From Sulfurimonas crateris (GTDB lineage Bacteria; Campylobacterota; Campylobacteria; Campylobacterales; Sulfurimonadaceae): 58,392 bases of DNA. Position numbers and translations under genes: made by a program. Positions 43,523 to 52,565 of the stretch are shown in pieces. How positions within the stretch are numbered: the stretch's first letter is position 1; each line of letters opens with the position of its first letter. The DNA lies in NCBI GenBank assembly GCA_945883795.1, contig CAMCYC010000008.1, positions 1 to 58,392 of the forward strand. Direction: 5' to 3'. The notes below the pieces were generated by a model. It searched no databases and was not told where the DNA came from. It saw nothing but the letters and a program-made list of their open reading frames with translations.

Positions 43523-44949
43523 CAATATTGCCCTTGTATTTTTTCTATGGTTCTTGTGGTACTTTTACCATCTACGAAATCAACAAGTTTTAATTCTCCT
43601 GCAAATTCAGTCCCTATAACCTCTTTTCCTTCATAATCGCCACCTTTAACAAGTACATGTGGTCGTATCATTTTGATAAGCTCATAAGGGGTATCTTCAT
43701 TGAATGGAACAACATAATCAACTGCTTCAAGTGCAGCTAATAAATAGGCTCTATCTTCTGCAATATTTACAGGGCGAGTTGGACCTTTGAGCCTTGTAAC
43801 TGATGCATCCGAGTTAAGACCAACTATTAAAATATCCCCAAAACTTTTTGCAATTTGAAGATATTTAACATGTCCAACATGTAAAATATCAAAACATCCA
43901 TTAGTAAATACAATTTTTTTTCCATTACTTACACAACGATATACAATTGCATTTATCTCCTCAAAACTCTTAATATGTGCATCTGAAGTACTTTTATGTA
44001 AAGAGGCTTCATACTCTTCTATTTCAGTCAAACTCACAGTTGCTGAACCAATCTTGCCCACAACAACTCCCGCTGCCAAATTTGCAAATGCTGCCGCTTG
44101 TTCTATATTCTTTCCAGCACTCAATGCAAAAGCTATAGACGCAATTACCGTATCACCTGCACCTGTAACATCAAAAACTTCTTTTGCAACAGTTGGAAAA
44201 ATTTCAAGTTCATGGTCATAAGTGGCAATCCCATCTTCAGAAAGAGTAATCAAAGATATTCCCAAATCACACTCTTTTTTGAGTTTTAGTAACGCCTCTT
44301 TGAGAGTTTCTTGATTAGTGATAGTAATATTTGTCGCAAGCATTGCCTCTTTTTTATTTGGTGTTAAAAGATATGCACCCTTATACTTGCTAAAATCTAC
44401 CCCTTTTGGGTCAACTAAAACTCTCACACCATGACTTTTTGCAAGTGTTATAATCCCTTGACACAACGCATCTGTTAAAACACCTTTACCATAATCAGAC
44501 AAAATAACAATATCATACTCAGCTATACTCAAAGTCAAAGCATCCAAAATTAATGCAACAGAAGAATTTAAAACATTCTCTTTACTCTCTTTATCGTATC
44601 GTAATACTTGTTGATTAGAGGCAATCACACGACTTTTTTTAGAGGTATATCTCCCTCTTTGTTTGATGATATTTTGACTATCTACACCAATTTTGTGTAA
44701 CATGCTAATAAGTTCTTCACCAATAATATCATCGCCAATAACACTGCAAACGCTCACATGCGAACCTAAAACATTTAAGTTGTTTATCACATTTCCAGCA
44801 CCACCGAGTACCGTTGTTTCTTTTGTAATATCTACAATCTGAACAGGTGCTTCAGGGGAAATTCTCTCACAACTTCCCCACAAATAATGGTCTATCATCA
44901 AGTCACCCACAACAAGGATTTTTGGATTAAATTTTTTCAAAACTTGCAT
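43519..44949 (-). CDS. hldE: Bifunctional heptose 7-phosphate kinase / heptose 1-phosphate adenylyltransferase
   Basis: A 476-residue fusion that makes ADP-D-glycero-D-manno-heptose. Residues 1 to about 320 are a ribokinase-type kinase with VGDLMIDHYLWG, GGAGNVINNL and the DVTGAGDT catalytic motif. Residues from about 340 are a cytidylyltransferase-like domain with FTNGCFDILHVGHVKYL, whose HVGH is the nucleotidyl-transfer site. It directly follows hldD on the minus strand with no gap. Confidence 0.96.
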   Translation of the reverse strand: MQVLKKFNPKILVVGDLMIDHYLWGSCERISPEAPVQIVDITKETTVLGGAGNVINNLNVLGSHVSVCSVIGDDIIGEELISMLHKIGVDSQNIIKQRGRYTSKKSRVIASNQQVLRYDKESKENVLNSSVALILDALTLSIAEYDIVILSDYGKGVLTDALCQGIITLAKSHGVRVLVDPKGVDFSKYKGAYLLTPNKKEAMLATNITITNQETLKEALLKLKKECDLGISLITLSEDGIATYDHELEIFPTVAKEVFDVTGAGDTVIASIAFALSAGKNIEQAAAFANLAAGVVVGKIGSATVSLTEIEEYEASLHKSTSDAHIKSFEEINAIVYRCVSNGKKIVFTNGCFDILHVGHVKYLQIAKSFGDILIVGLNSDASVTRLKGPTRPVNIAEDRAYLLAALEAVDYVVPFNEDTPYELIKMIRPHVLVKGGDYEGKEVIGTEFAGELKLVDFVDGKSTTRTIEKIQGQYC

Positions 44950-45957
44950 CTACTTCACTTCTTCTTTATAAATTCTTTGAATTTCACTTACATATGCCTT
45001 GATTCCATCTTCCATCTCAAATCTTGGTTCATATCCCAAAATCTCTTTTGTAGTTGTAATATCCGCCTCTGTATGAAATTGATAACTTCCAACAAATGGA
45101 TTTGGAATATATTCACAAACAAAACTTGTACCTAACTCTTTTTGTAAAATATCTACAATATCTTGAAAACTTCTAGCTTTGCCTGTTCCAACATTATAAA
45201 TTCCACTTTGTTTTGGATGCATCGCTTTAATATTAGCTTGAATAATATCTTCTATATAAATAAAATCACGCAAAATTTTATCACTATTTTCAAAAAGACG
45301 AGGATTTTTTCCAGCCAAAAGTTGATGTCCAAATTGTAAAATCATAGACGCAGTAGAGTTTTTAAAATACTCTCTTGCACCATAAACATTAAAATATCGG
45401 AGTCCTACTATAGAAATATCACTCTCTTTCATGTACTCTCTACTTATATTATCCATACTCAATTTTGAAAATCCATACACATTATTTGGAGATTCCCTCC
45501 CTACTCTTTGAGGAGATGAAGCATTTCCATAAGTTGCAGCCGAAGAAGCATAAATCATATTTGCTCCATGTGAGCGTGCTAAATGTAGCAAATCTTTATA
45601 AGCGTTTACATTTGTTTTTATCATCAAATCTTGTTCAAGTGCTGTTGTATCAGAAATAGCAGCTTCATGAAATATATAATCAAAATTATAATTTACCTCT
45701 AAATCCAAAAGTAAATCTTTGTCATTAATATCACCACTTATAATTTCTCCACGAAAACCTATAAGATTTTTAAAATGCCCAAAACTTTTTAAATTACCAT
45801 TTGAAAGCTTCTCTCCACTTCTAAAGCTATCCAGAATTACCACTTTTGCCTCAGGATGATTTTCCTGAAAATAAAAAGCTAAATTTGAACCAATAAACCC
45901 AGCTCCACCTGTTATTAAAATCGTTTTACCCTCGAGAGTATCTTCTATGTACTTCAT
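44950..45957 (-). CDS. hldD: ADP-L-glycero-D-manno-heptose 6-epimerase
   Basis: Short-chain dehydrogenase-type epimerase finishing the ADP-heptose precursor. ITGGAGFIGSN binds NADP and YGFSK contains the Tyr/Lys pair. The 335-residue form starting MKYIEDTLEGKTILITGG is chosen because it matches the N-terminus of known epsilonproteobacterial HldD/WaaD; ATGs at 45969 and 46014 extend it without family support. TATAAT on the minus strand at 45988-45993 would be a suitable promoter. Confidence 0.94.
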   Translation of the reverse strand: MKYIEDTLEGKTILITGGAGFIGSNLAFYFQENHPEAKVVILDSFRSGEKLSNGNLKSFGHFKNLIGFRGEIISGDINDKDLLLDLEVNYNFDYIFHEAAISDTTALEQDLMIKTNVNAYKDLLHLARSHGANMIYASSAATYGNASSPQRVGRESPNNVYGFSKLSMDNISREYMKESDISIVGLRYFNVYGAREYFKNSTASMILQFGHQLLAGKNPRLFENSDKILRDFIYIEDIIQANIKAMHPKQSGIYNVGTGKARSFQDIVDILQKELGTSFVCEYIPNPFVGSYQFHTEADITTTKEILGYEPRFEMEDGIKAYVSEIQRIYKEEVK

Positions 45958-45987
45958 TTTAACATCCATAATATTATTTTCTTTAAT

Positions 45988-45993
45988 ATTATA
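45988..45993 (-). promoter_or_regulatory. -10 element for hldD-hldE
   Basis: A perfect TATAAT on the minus strand, about 30 nt before the chosen hldD start. The -35 is not recognisable. It lies back to back with the cytochrome promoter. Confidence 0.45.
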
Positions 45994-46034
45994 GTACCTT
46001 AAATTCATTAACATCTATTTAAGACTCAAATCAA

Positions 46035-46040
46035 TATAAT
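46035..46040 (+). promoter_or_regulatory. -10 element for the cytochrome c-553 gene
   Basis: TATAAT 30 nt before the cytochrome start, in an AT-rich stretch. AGGAA at 46061-46065 is the ribosome-binding site. Confidence 0.5.
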
Positions 46041-46070
46041 ATGCGTCAAATTTTAATTTAAGGAAATAAA

Positions 46071-46358
46071 ATGAAAAAAATCGTAATCGCTTCAATAGCT
46101 GCATTAACTGTAGCATCAAGCTTAATGGCAGAGGTAAATGGTGCTTCTTGTACAGCTTGTCATGGTGCAAGTTTTGAAAAAAAAGCTCTTGGTAAATCTA
46201 AAGTTGTTTCTGATATGACACATGCTGAAATTGCAACTGCACTTAAAGGTTACAAAGATGGAAGCTACGGTGGACCAATGAAAGGTGTTATGAAAGGTCA
46301 AGTTGCTAAATATTCTGATGCTGAGTTAGATGCTTACGCACAAACAATCGGTAAATAA
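46071..46358 (+). CDS. Cytochrome c-553, class I
   Basis: A 95-residue periplasmic electron carrier. A signal peptide ends near LMA. The mature part carries the heme motif CTACH and the distal methionine in GGPMKGVMKGQ, as in class I cytochromes of this phylum. It would shuttle electrons between the quinol-oxidising complexes and terminal oxidases or reductases. It is a single-gene unit between its own promoter and a strong terminator. Confidence 0.93.
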   Translation: MKKIVIASIAALTVASSLMAEVNGASCTACHGASFEKKALGKSKVVSDMTHAEIATALKGYKDGSYGGPMKGVMKGQVAKYSDAELDAYAQTIGK

Positions 46359-46373
46359 TTTTTATCTTTTTTT

Positions 46374-46408
46374 CAAGTTGCCTAAAAAGGCAACTTGTAT
46401 TTTTTTTC
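46374..46408 (+). terminator. Rho-independent terminator after cytochrome c-553
   Basis: CAAGTTGCC (46374-46382) pairs perfectly with GGCAACTTG (46389-46397) around a 6-nt loop, followed by TATTTTTTTT. Confidence 0.92.
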
Positions 46409-46454
46409 TACATTTTTAAAAACTCTTAAATAGCTTTTATTTATAATAGTTTTG

Positions 46455-47018
46455 CTAAGTTCTCAGTTTATAGATATAACTCACATAACCATGCATCATA
46501 CCACTAAATCTATATTCAATATTATTAATACTGTTTTTAGCATTAAGGTCCATGTATCTTACACCTAATTCTAAATCACTATTTTCAGCTAAATGGAAAT
46601 TAAAACCAACATCGCCACCAAAATAAGAATCAGATAGCGTACGATATTTATCGCCAGATGGAGTATATTTAATATTTGCTACTCCCACATTTGCACCAAA
46701 ATAAAAATTTGCAGATTGAGAAAAATTCACTAAATATTGTAATTCAGCCCCATAAGTAGTTATATAATCAAAGTCAGCCCCAGTAAAATAGCGAACACTA
46801 GCAAACACTCTATAATTCTCATTTTGAGCACCTAATTTAAAACCCGCAGAAGGGAGATTAGTTGTACTACCACTCACTCCACTTTTGTTAATATTTATAT
46901 TACTATAACCACCTTCAACGCCTATTAGTGAGTAAGTATCATCTTCTAGCGAACTTGCCACAAGCGAAGCTGTTGATAAGAGTGTTGCAAGTGCCAATTT
47001 ACTTAATTTATTTTTCAT
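46455..47018 (-). CDS. Small outer-membrane beta-barrel protein
   Basis: A 187-residue secreted protein with a signal peptide (cleavage near LVASS). The mature sequence alternates hydrophobic and polar residues in strands rich in Gly and aromatics, ending in GYVSYIYKLRT, consistent with an eight-stranded OmpA/OmpW-like barrel. No binding motif is apparent. It follows the Ig-repeat lipoprotein gene after 14 nt, so the two may form an export or adhesion pair. Confidence 0.75.
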   Translation of the reverse strand: MKNKLSKLALATLLSTASLVASSLEDDTYSLIGVEGGYSNININKSGVSGSTTNLPSAGFKLGAQNENYRVFASVRYFTGADFDYITTYGAELQYLVNFSQSANFYFGANVGVANIKYTPSGDKYRTLSDSYFGGDVGFNFHLAENSDLELGVRYMDLNAKNSINNIEYRFSGMMHGYVSYIYKLRT

Positions 47019-47032
47019 GTTTTTCCTTTTTT

Positions 47033-50000
47033 TTAAAATTCATTTGCTGGTAAAATATTTGTTAATTTAAGAGTTCCTGAACTTGCCGATGCTGTAATAT
47101 TAATATCCACATAAGCAACACCGTTATTTAGACAAGAAGTGATATTATTATTCATTGATGTACCAATAAGAGTAGCACCATTACCATCTCCAGAAATTTC
47201 AAAATCAAATCCAAAATTTGCATTTGTATAAAATTCAGGTGTATTGGAGATATGGAGATTTAAGCGTTTCACACCTGTTGTTCCAGCAGGAAAACTATAA
47301 GAATCTCCATTTAAACCTAGACCTCTAAGTGTAACTTGTCTTCCAAGTCCTACTTTTGCTTGTGTATTATTACTTTCACCAATCAAATTTGTCCACAAAA
47401 CAGTGCTTTTTCCAACTAAATAATAGTCATATTCCACTTGAACAATTATACTACCAGTTGCATCTAAAATATTATTACCACCTTCTGCATAAACATTTGC
47501 TACAGCAGGAGTTCCACTACAAGTTTCATTTCGAAAGTTGTGTCCTACTGCATATCCCAATCCACTTACATTTGTCCCATTGTAATTATCTTTTAAAGAT
47601 AATATTCTATTCGTTGTATCAACTGTATCAATATCCCATTTTCCATAAGTATCAAAAATATATCCTGTGCCACCAAATAAGACCAATTTGTCATTCACTA
47701 AATCTATATTTCCAAACACTGCTTGAGAAGAAGTAAAAGTATCTATTGTATTATTTGTCAAATTACCATCATTTATTGCTGAATCATAATAAAGATAATT
47801 AGCTTGATTTGTCGTTAAACTAGAACTTTGAGCATAACCTGTAATCATTCCCATTGAAACGGCTGGTGTTGTATTAACAAGATTATTATACTTATCAGTT
47901 ACAGTTAGAACCCAATTTTCAATAAATTTTGCTCGTGTTGCGTCTTGTTGTGTACTTACATATGATAAACTCATAGCTGTTGGAGGACCAGAAAGCACCA
48001 CAATATTAAATACTTGAGTTAAAATTTGCGTATTATTGTTTGCATCTTTAAATGTTGTAGTAACTCTAATAGGCAATATACCTGAGAGTGTATTTGTTCT
48101 AACATTCATCTGTACATTATTTTTATTATTAAGAGTTAAGCTTGTACCTGTAGCACCACTACTATCTTCAAGTGTCCCTAAAATTGGATTTAAAAGTGTG
48201 ACTACCATTGAAACAACATTTGTATCAGTAACTTTTACTCCTTTATCATCTATTACAAAAAAAGTCATCTGTTTTGTAATATTTAAACCCATAGTTGTTT
48301 CATAGAGAGCATTTAGAACATAATTATTTAAAACAACTTGATTTGCTTCAGGCACAATGCTTATATTTAAGTCTGTTGCAGAAAGAATAGGTTGCACATC
48401 ATGATAAAAAGTAAAGACAATCGTATCGTTTCCATCTAATGGATTTGGAGCGGTATACTTAAAAGATGCTTTTCCATTTGCAACTGCTACACTTGAAAAA
48501 TCAAAACTACCAACATTTTTACCATTTAAAATCTCACTTGGATATTTAATTTTAATATTTCCATCTGGATAAGGAGAGTTATCTGCATTATAAACACTCA
48601 TCCCAACAGTCACTGTCTCACCATTTTTTGTAATTGTAATATTTGAATTATTTAATACTATTTTTGGAATTGCAGGAACATAATTTACTGTTAGAGTTGT
48701 GCTTACTGATGTATTTTCTTTATAAACAAAAGTAAAATTCATACTTTCTATTGATGTTAGAGGATTTGGTCCTACAAAATTAAAAGTCGCCGCTCCATTA
48801 CTAATTGCAACTTCACTTTGAGTAAAATGTCCACCAGATACACCGCCATTTATAATTTGAGTTGGGTATCTCACAACTATCGTTCCGCTATTAAATGGCT
48901 CATTGTTTGTATTAAATGCTAAAACCTTTACACTCATATTTTCATTATTTGTTGTAAGCGTTATTGAACTATTTTCAACTCTAATTGTTGGTAAATTTGT
49001 AACACTTGGACTTACAATAAATCGAACAATATCTGTTTTGCTAATATCTCCATCTAAAGTAAATGTCATATTAAAATCTAGCATACTTGAAATAGTATTT
49101 GGGGACAAGTAGCTAAAAGCTACATGCCCGTTTACATCTGTTGTTCCACTAAACTGATTCATGCTTCCTTTTGAACCATCAAAATAGCTTAAATTTACTA
49201 TTTCATTCACTACAGGTTTATGTGTACTGCTATCTGATACATACAAATCAATCACTTCTGCTTGTGAAGCTTTTGTAATAGTAATAGTTCCATCTGGAAT
49301 TGCATTTAAAACATAGTTTTGATATTTGGTATCTACTTGTGTAGTTGCATTAAATACAAGTGTTAAAGTGTCTTTTTTAGTGACATCACCATCAAGGCTA
49401 AAAGATAATGTATGATTCGCTAATCCTGTTATATTTATTGGTGCTGTGTAGCTAAAAGCAATATGACCATTTGCATCTGTTGTTCCACTAAACTTATCCA
49501 TGATTCCTTTTGAACCATCAAAATAGCTTAAATTTACTATTTCATTCACTATAGGTTTATGTGTACTTTTATCTGATACATACAAATCAATCACTTCTGC
49601 TTGTGAAGCTTTTGTAATAGTAATAGTTCCATCTGGAATTGCATTTAAAACATAGTTTTGATATTTGGTATCTACTTGTATACTACTGTTAAATGTAATT
49701 GTAGTTGTTGCTAATTTGGTTGTGTCATTATCCAATTTAAATGTTATAGTATTATTTAGCAAATTACTTAAATTAGGTGGTGCAGTATAAGTAAAAGCAA
49801 AATGTCCATTTGTATCTGTAATACCATTATAACTATTCATAGTTCCTTTTGAAGGATCAAAATATTCAACTGAAACATTTTCATCCGCAATAGGCTTTTT
49901 CAATGTACTATCTGCTACATACAAATCAATTACTATTGATTGTCCTGATTCTGTAATATTCAAACTTCCATTTGCAACTGCACTAAGTGCATAACCACTA

Positions 50001-50125
50001 TACTTAGCAGAAGTTGTCGCTGCTTCATCTACGATAGGAGACTCGCTATTACTCCCCTCGCATCCACTGAATACAAATAAACTAAAAAACAATAAACCAA
50101 ATAAAATAACCTTACTTATATTCAT
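47033..50125 (-). CDS. Large lipoprotein with tandem Ig-like repeats
   Basis: A 1030-residue surface lipoprotein. The lipobox FVFSGC gives a lipidated Cys near residue 22. The N-terminal half has three homologous units of about 113 residues each, with a beta-sandwich pattern like bacterial Ig-like (Big-1/invasin) domains: YVLNAIPDGTITIT, VIDLYVSD, NGHFAFTYTAP. Two further, more divergent repeats and a different C-terminal region follow. No enzymatic motif was seen. The ATG at 50125 is chosen since GGGGAA lies 6 nt before it; the ATG at 50131 is too close. A role in adhesion or surface attachment is inferred. Confidence 0.72.
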   Translation of the reverse strand: MNISKVILFGLLFFSLFVFSGCEGSNSESPIVDEAATTSAKYSGYALSAVANGSLNITESGQSIVIDLYVADSTLKKPIADENVSVEYFDPSKGTMNSYNGITDTNGHFAFTYTAPPNLSNLLNNTITFKLDNDTTKLATTTITFNSSIQVDTKYQNYVLNAIPDGTITITKASQAEVIDLYVSDKSTHKPIVNEIVNLSYFDGSKGIMDKFSGTTDANGHIAFSYTAPINITGLANHTLSFSLDGDVTKKDTLTLVFNATTQVDTKYQNYVLNAIPDGTITITKASQAEVIDLYVSDSSTHKPVVNEIVNLSYFDGSKGSMNQFSGTTDVNGHVAFSYLSPNTISSMLDFNMTFTLDGDISKTDIVRFIVSPSVTNLPTIRVENSSITLTTNNENMSVKVLAFNTNNEPFNSGTIVVRYPTQIINGGVSGGHFTQSEVAISNGAATFNFVGPNPLTSIESMNFTFVYKENTSVSTTLTVNYVPAIPKIVLNNSNITITKNGETVTVGMSVYNADNSPYPDGNIKIKYPSEILNGKNVGSFDFSSVAVANGKASFKYTAPNPLDGNDTIVFTFYHDVQPILSATDLNISIVPEANQVVLNNYVLNALYETTMGLNITKQMTFFVIDDKGVKVTDTNVVSMVVTLLNPILGTLEDSSGATGTSLTLNNKNNVQMNVRTNTLSGILPIRVTTTFKDANNNTQILTQVFNIVVLSGPPTAMSLSYVSTQQDATRAKFIENWVLTVTDKYNNLVNTTPAVSMGMITGYAQSSSLTTNQANYLYYDSAINDGNLTNNTIDTFTSSQAVFGNIDLVNDKLVLFGGTGYIFDTYGKWDIDTVDTTNRILSLKDNYNGTNVSGLGYAVGHNFRNETCSGTPAVANVYAEGGNNILDATGSIIVQVEYDYYLVGKSTVLWTNLIGESNNTQAKVGLGRQVTLRGLGLNGDSYSFPAGTTGVKRLNLHISNTPEFYTNANFGFDFEISGDGNGATLIGTSMNNNITSCLNNGVAYVDINITASASSGTLKLTNILPANEF
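49165..49340 (-). repeat. 176-bp near-identical tandem repeat, copy nearer the 3' end
   Basis: Matches 49504-49679 with only three differences by my count. The offset is 339 bp, or 113 codons, equal to the Ig-like unit. Adjacent parts of the unit are more divergent, which suggests recent gene conversion of this portion. Confidence 0.88.
49504..49679 (-). repeat. 176-bp near-identical tandem repeat, copy nearer the 5' end
   Basis: Partner of 49165-49340. It covers the end of one Ig-like unit and start of the next in the lipoprotein gene, such that slippage or recombination could change unit number. Confidence 0.88.
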
Positions 50126-50210
50126 GAACATTTCCCCAATTATTTTAGATAATTTATTAAAAAAAGATATTACTTAATTCTCAATGAATTTCAACTAAAG
50201 TTTTTTACTT

Positions 50211-51032
50211 TTACAACCAAATATTATCAAGTAATCTAGTAGTTCCAACTTTTACCTCTACTAAAATAATAGAATTACCAATTTCTACTTGTTTTATAAT
50301 TTCAAACTCTCTACTAAGTATTTCTACATAAACAACTTCTAATGGTTCTAAAATTTCTCTCATTTGTTTTATAATAAGCTCTGATTCTAAAATATTTTTG
50401 CTCACCATGATACCTGCTCCATGAAGTGAAGATGGAATTTTTAAAGCTTCTTTTCTTTGTGTTTCATTTAGATACACATTTCTACTACTCAAAGCCAAAC
50501 CATCACTTTGTCTGACTGTATCAACTGGTATGATATTCACACTCATAAAAAGTTGCTTTACCATCAAAGAGATTAAATTAAGTTGTTGTGCATCTTTTTT
50601 TCCAAAATAAGCATTTGTTGGATTTACAATATTAAGAAGTTTCATGACAACAGTTAAAACACCATTAAAATGAGAAGGTCTACTTGTTCCTTCTAAAACA
50701 TAACCTCTTACATGAGGTGCTTGAATGCTAACCTCATCTGTTCCATACATGTCTTGAACCTGAGGAAAAAATAAAATATCTACACCACTAAGCTCACATA
50801 TTTTTTTATCTGCCTCATCTTTTTTTGGATATTTATCTAAATCTTCCCCTTTTAAAAATTGTGTAGGATTTAAAAAGATAGAAACAACAACAAACTCATT
50901 TTCACTTTTTGCTTTTTTGATAAGTGAGATATGACCTTCATGTAACGCACCCATCGTAGGAACAAAACCAATAGTCTGCCTTTTATCTTTTAAATAATTT
51001 TTTAGTTCATGCGGAGAAGAAAGAATCGTCAT
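50211..51032 (-). CDS. panC: Pantothenate synthetase
   Basis: Joins pantoate and beta-alanine with ATP to make pantothenate for coenzyme A. The 273-residue protein has FVPTMGALHEGHISL with the HxGH motif, FLNPTQF, the FGKKDAQQL segment and SSRNVYLN. Length is standard. It is transcribed divergently from prfB. Confidence 0.95.
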   Translation of the reverse strand: MTILSSPHELKNYLKDKRQTIGFVPTMGALHEGHISLIKKAKSENEFVVVSIFLNPTQFLKGEDLDKYPKKDEADKKICELSGVDILFFPQVQDMYGTDEVSIQAPHVRGYVLEGTSRPSHFNGVLTVVMKLLNIVNPTNAYFGKKDAQQLNLISLMVKQLFMSVNIIPVDTVRQSDGLALSSRNVYLNETQRKEALKIPSSLHGAGIMVSKNILESELIIKQMREILEPLEVVYVEILSREFEIIKQVEIGNSIILVEVKVGTTRLLDNIWL

Positions 51033-51049
51033 TTTAAGCCTCTATTTAA

Positions 51050-51055
51050 TATAAT
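51050..51055 (+). promoter_or_regulatory. -10 element for prfB
   Basis: TATAAT 33 nt upstream of the prfB start within the short panC-prfB divergent gap. No distinct -35. Confidence 0.4.
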
Positions 51056-51088
51056 TCCTACAATTATACAATACTTGGATTACAAAAT

Positions 51089-52186
51089 ATGGACAACTAC
51101 GAATATACAGAATTGCTCAAAAATATAGAGATTAAAATGAATAATATAACAGGTGTTATTGAGCCAGACAAAATAAAAAGAAAGCTCCAAGAAATTAACG
51201 AGATGGAAAAGGTTCAAAATTTTTGGGACGATGCTGAAAATGCTGCCAAAATACAAAAAGAAAAGACCCAACTTCAAAGAAAACTAGAAAAATACACTAA
51301 AGCAAAAAATGCTGTTGATGATGCTGGTGAGCTTTATGAAATGGCAAAGGACGAAAATGATGAAGAATCAATACAAGCACTTTATCATGATGTACCTTCA
51401 CTAGAAAAATTAATTCGGAAAATGGAAGTTGAAGTTTTACTCAGTGGCGAAACTGATGCCAATAATGCGATTCTTTCTATTCATCCAGGTGCGGGTGGTA
51501 CAGAATCTCAAGATTGGGCAGAAATACTTTTAAGAATGTATAAAAGATTTGCCGAGAGACGAGGCTTTAGTATAGAAATTCTTGACTATCAAAATGGTGA
51601 AGAAGCTGGAATAAAAGATGTTTCTATCCTTGTAAAAGGGGAAAATGCTTATGGTTATTTAAAAGTTGAAAATGGTATTCATAGACTTGTCCGCATCTCC
51701 CCTTTTGATTCAAATGCAAAAAGACATACATCATTTAGCTCCGTCATGGTTTCCCCTGAAGTTGACGATGATATAGCTATTGTTATTGATGACAAAGATA
51801 TACGCATTGATACTTATAGGTCGAGTGGTGCTGGTGGGCAACATGTCAATAAAACGGAATCAGCAATAAGAATCACACATATAAAAACAGGTGTTGTTGT
51901 TCAATGTCAAAATGACAGAAGTCAGCATAAAAACAAAGCTACAGCGATGAAAATGTTAAAATCTCGTCTTTACGAACTAGAACTCGAAGCACAAAAAGCA
52001 GAAAAAGACGGTATCCCAAAAAGTGAAATTGGTTGGGGACATCAAATCCGCTCCTATGTCATGCAACCATACCAACAAATAAAAGATACAAGAAGTAATG
52101 AAGCATATACCAATGTAAATGCAATTTTAGATGGTGACATAGATAAAATGATTGAAGGTGTGCTTATAGCACTCAATAGAAGTTAA
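51089..52186 (+). CDS. prfB: Peptide chain release factor 2
   Basis: Recognises UGA and UAA and triggers release of the finished peptide. The 365-residue protein shows the tripeptide anticodon region [15 protein letters not shown] with SPF, and the catalytic [14 protein letters not shown] loop with GGQ. The reading frame is continuous: there is no in-frame UGA or shifty CUU UGA near codon 25, so the autoregulatory +1 frameshift of many bacteria is absent. Its stop codon is part of the terminator stem. Confidence 0.96.
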   Translation: MDNYEYTELLKNIEIKMNNITGVIEPDKIKRKLQEINEMEKVQNFWDDAENAAKIQKEKTQLQRKLEKYTKAKNAVDDAGELYEMAKDENDEESIQALYHDVPSLEKLIRKMEVEVLLSGETDANNAILSIHPGAGGTESQDWAEILLRMYKRFAERRGFSIEILDYQNGEEAGIKDVSILVKGENAYGYLKVENGIHRLVRISPFDSNAKRHTSFSSVMVSPEVDDDIAIVIDDKDIRIDTYRSSGAGGQHVNKTESAIRITHIKTGVVVQCQNDRSQHKNKATAMKMLKSRLYELELEAQKAEKDGIPKSEIGWGHQIRSYVMQPYQQIKDTRSNEAYTNVNAILDGDIDKMIEGVLIALNRS

Positions 52187-52217
52187 CCCTGATTAAGTTC
52201 AGGGTTTTTCTTTTTTC
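52185..52217 (+). terminator. prfB terminator embedded in the ends of two convergent genes
   Basis: AACCCTGA (52185-52192) pairs with TCAGGGTT (52199-52206) around a 6-nt loop, then TTTTTCTTTTTT. The stem uses bases of the prfB stop codon on one side and the last codons of the minus-strand gene on the other. Confidence 0.88.
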
Positions 52218-52522
52218 ACAAAACTGTACCCCAAAAATACAGCACCTAGTAACATGGCAATTATTTTAAGATATTCCATCTGCTTTTCTTGATTCTTTTT
52301 TAATTCTTCAAGATAATCGTTTGCAGAAGACTCTACTTTTTTCTCACTTTTACCATCACTTTTTACTTTCGCTTCCATTCTAGCAACATTAGCCGCTGCT
52401 ATTTCAATTTCACTCACACCTTCTTTTGGAGTCGACCAAAATTGTAAGCTAAACCCAATAACTAACATAGACAACCCAATAAACCGTAATGCAACTTTTT
52501 TATATTTTAAATAAAATTCCAA
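52199..52522 (-). CDS. Small membrane protein of unknown function
   Basis: A 107-residue protein with a hydrophobic helix near 12-29, a charged coiled-coil-like middle (about 43-80, rich in Glu/Lys) and a second helix near 86-102, ending in a lysine-rich tail. I do not recognise the family. It is convergent with prfB and divergent from bpt. The clean boundaries and coding pattern support a real gene. Confidence 0.6.
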   Translation of the reverse strand: MEFYLKYKKVALRFIGLSMLVIGFSLQFWSTPKEGVSEIEIAAANVARMEAKVKSDGKSEKKVESSANDYLEELKKNQEKQMEYLKIIAMLLGAVFLGYSFVKKEKP

Positions 52523-52565
52523 AATCTACCTCCTCTATTAACGCAAATTATGGCAAAATCCCACT

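Noticed and set aside
49165-49679. CRISPR-like or mobile repeat
   Set aside because: The repeats are in frame with a 113-codon protein unit and belong to an Ig-like domain array.
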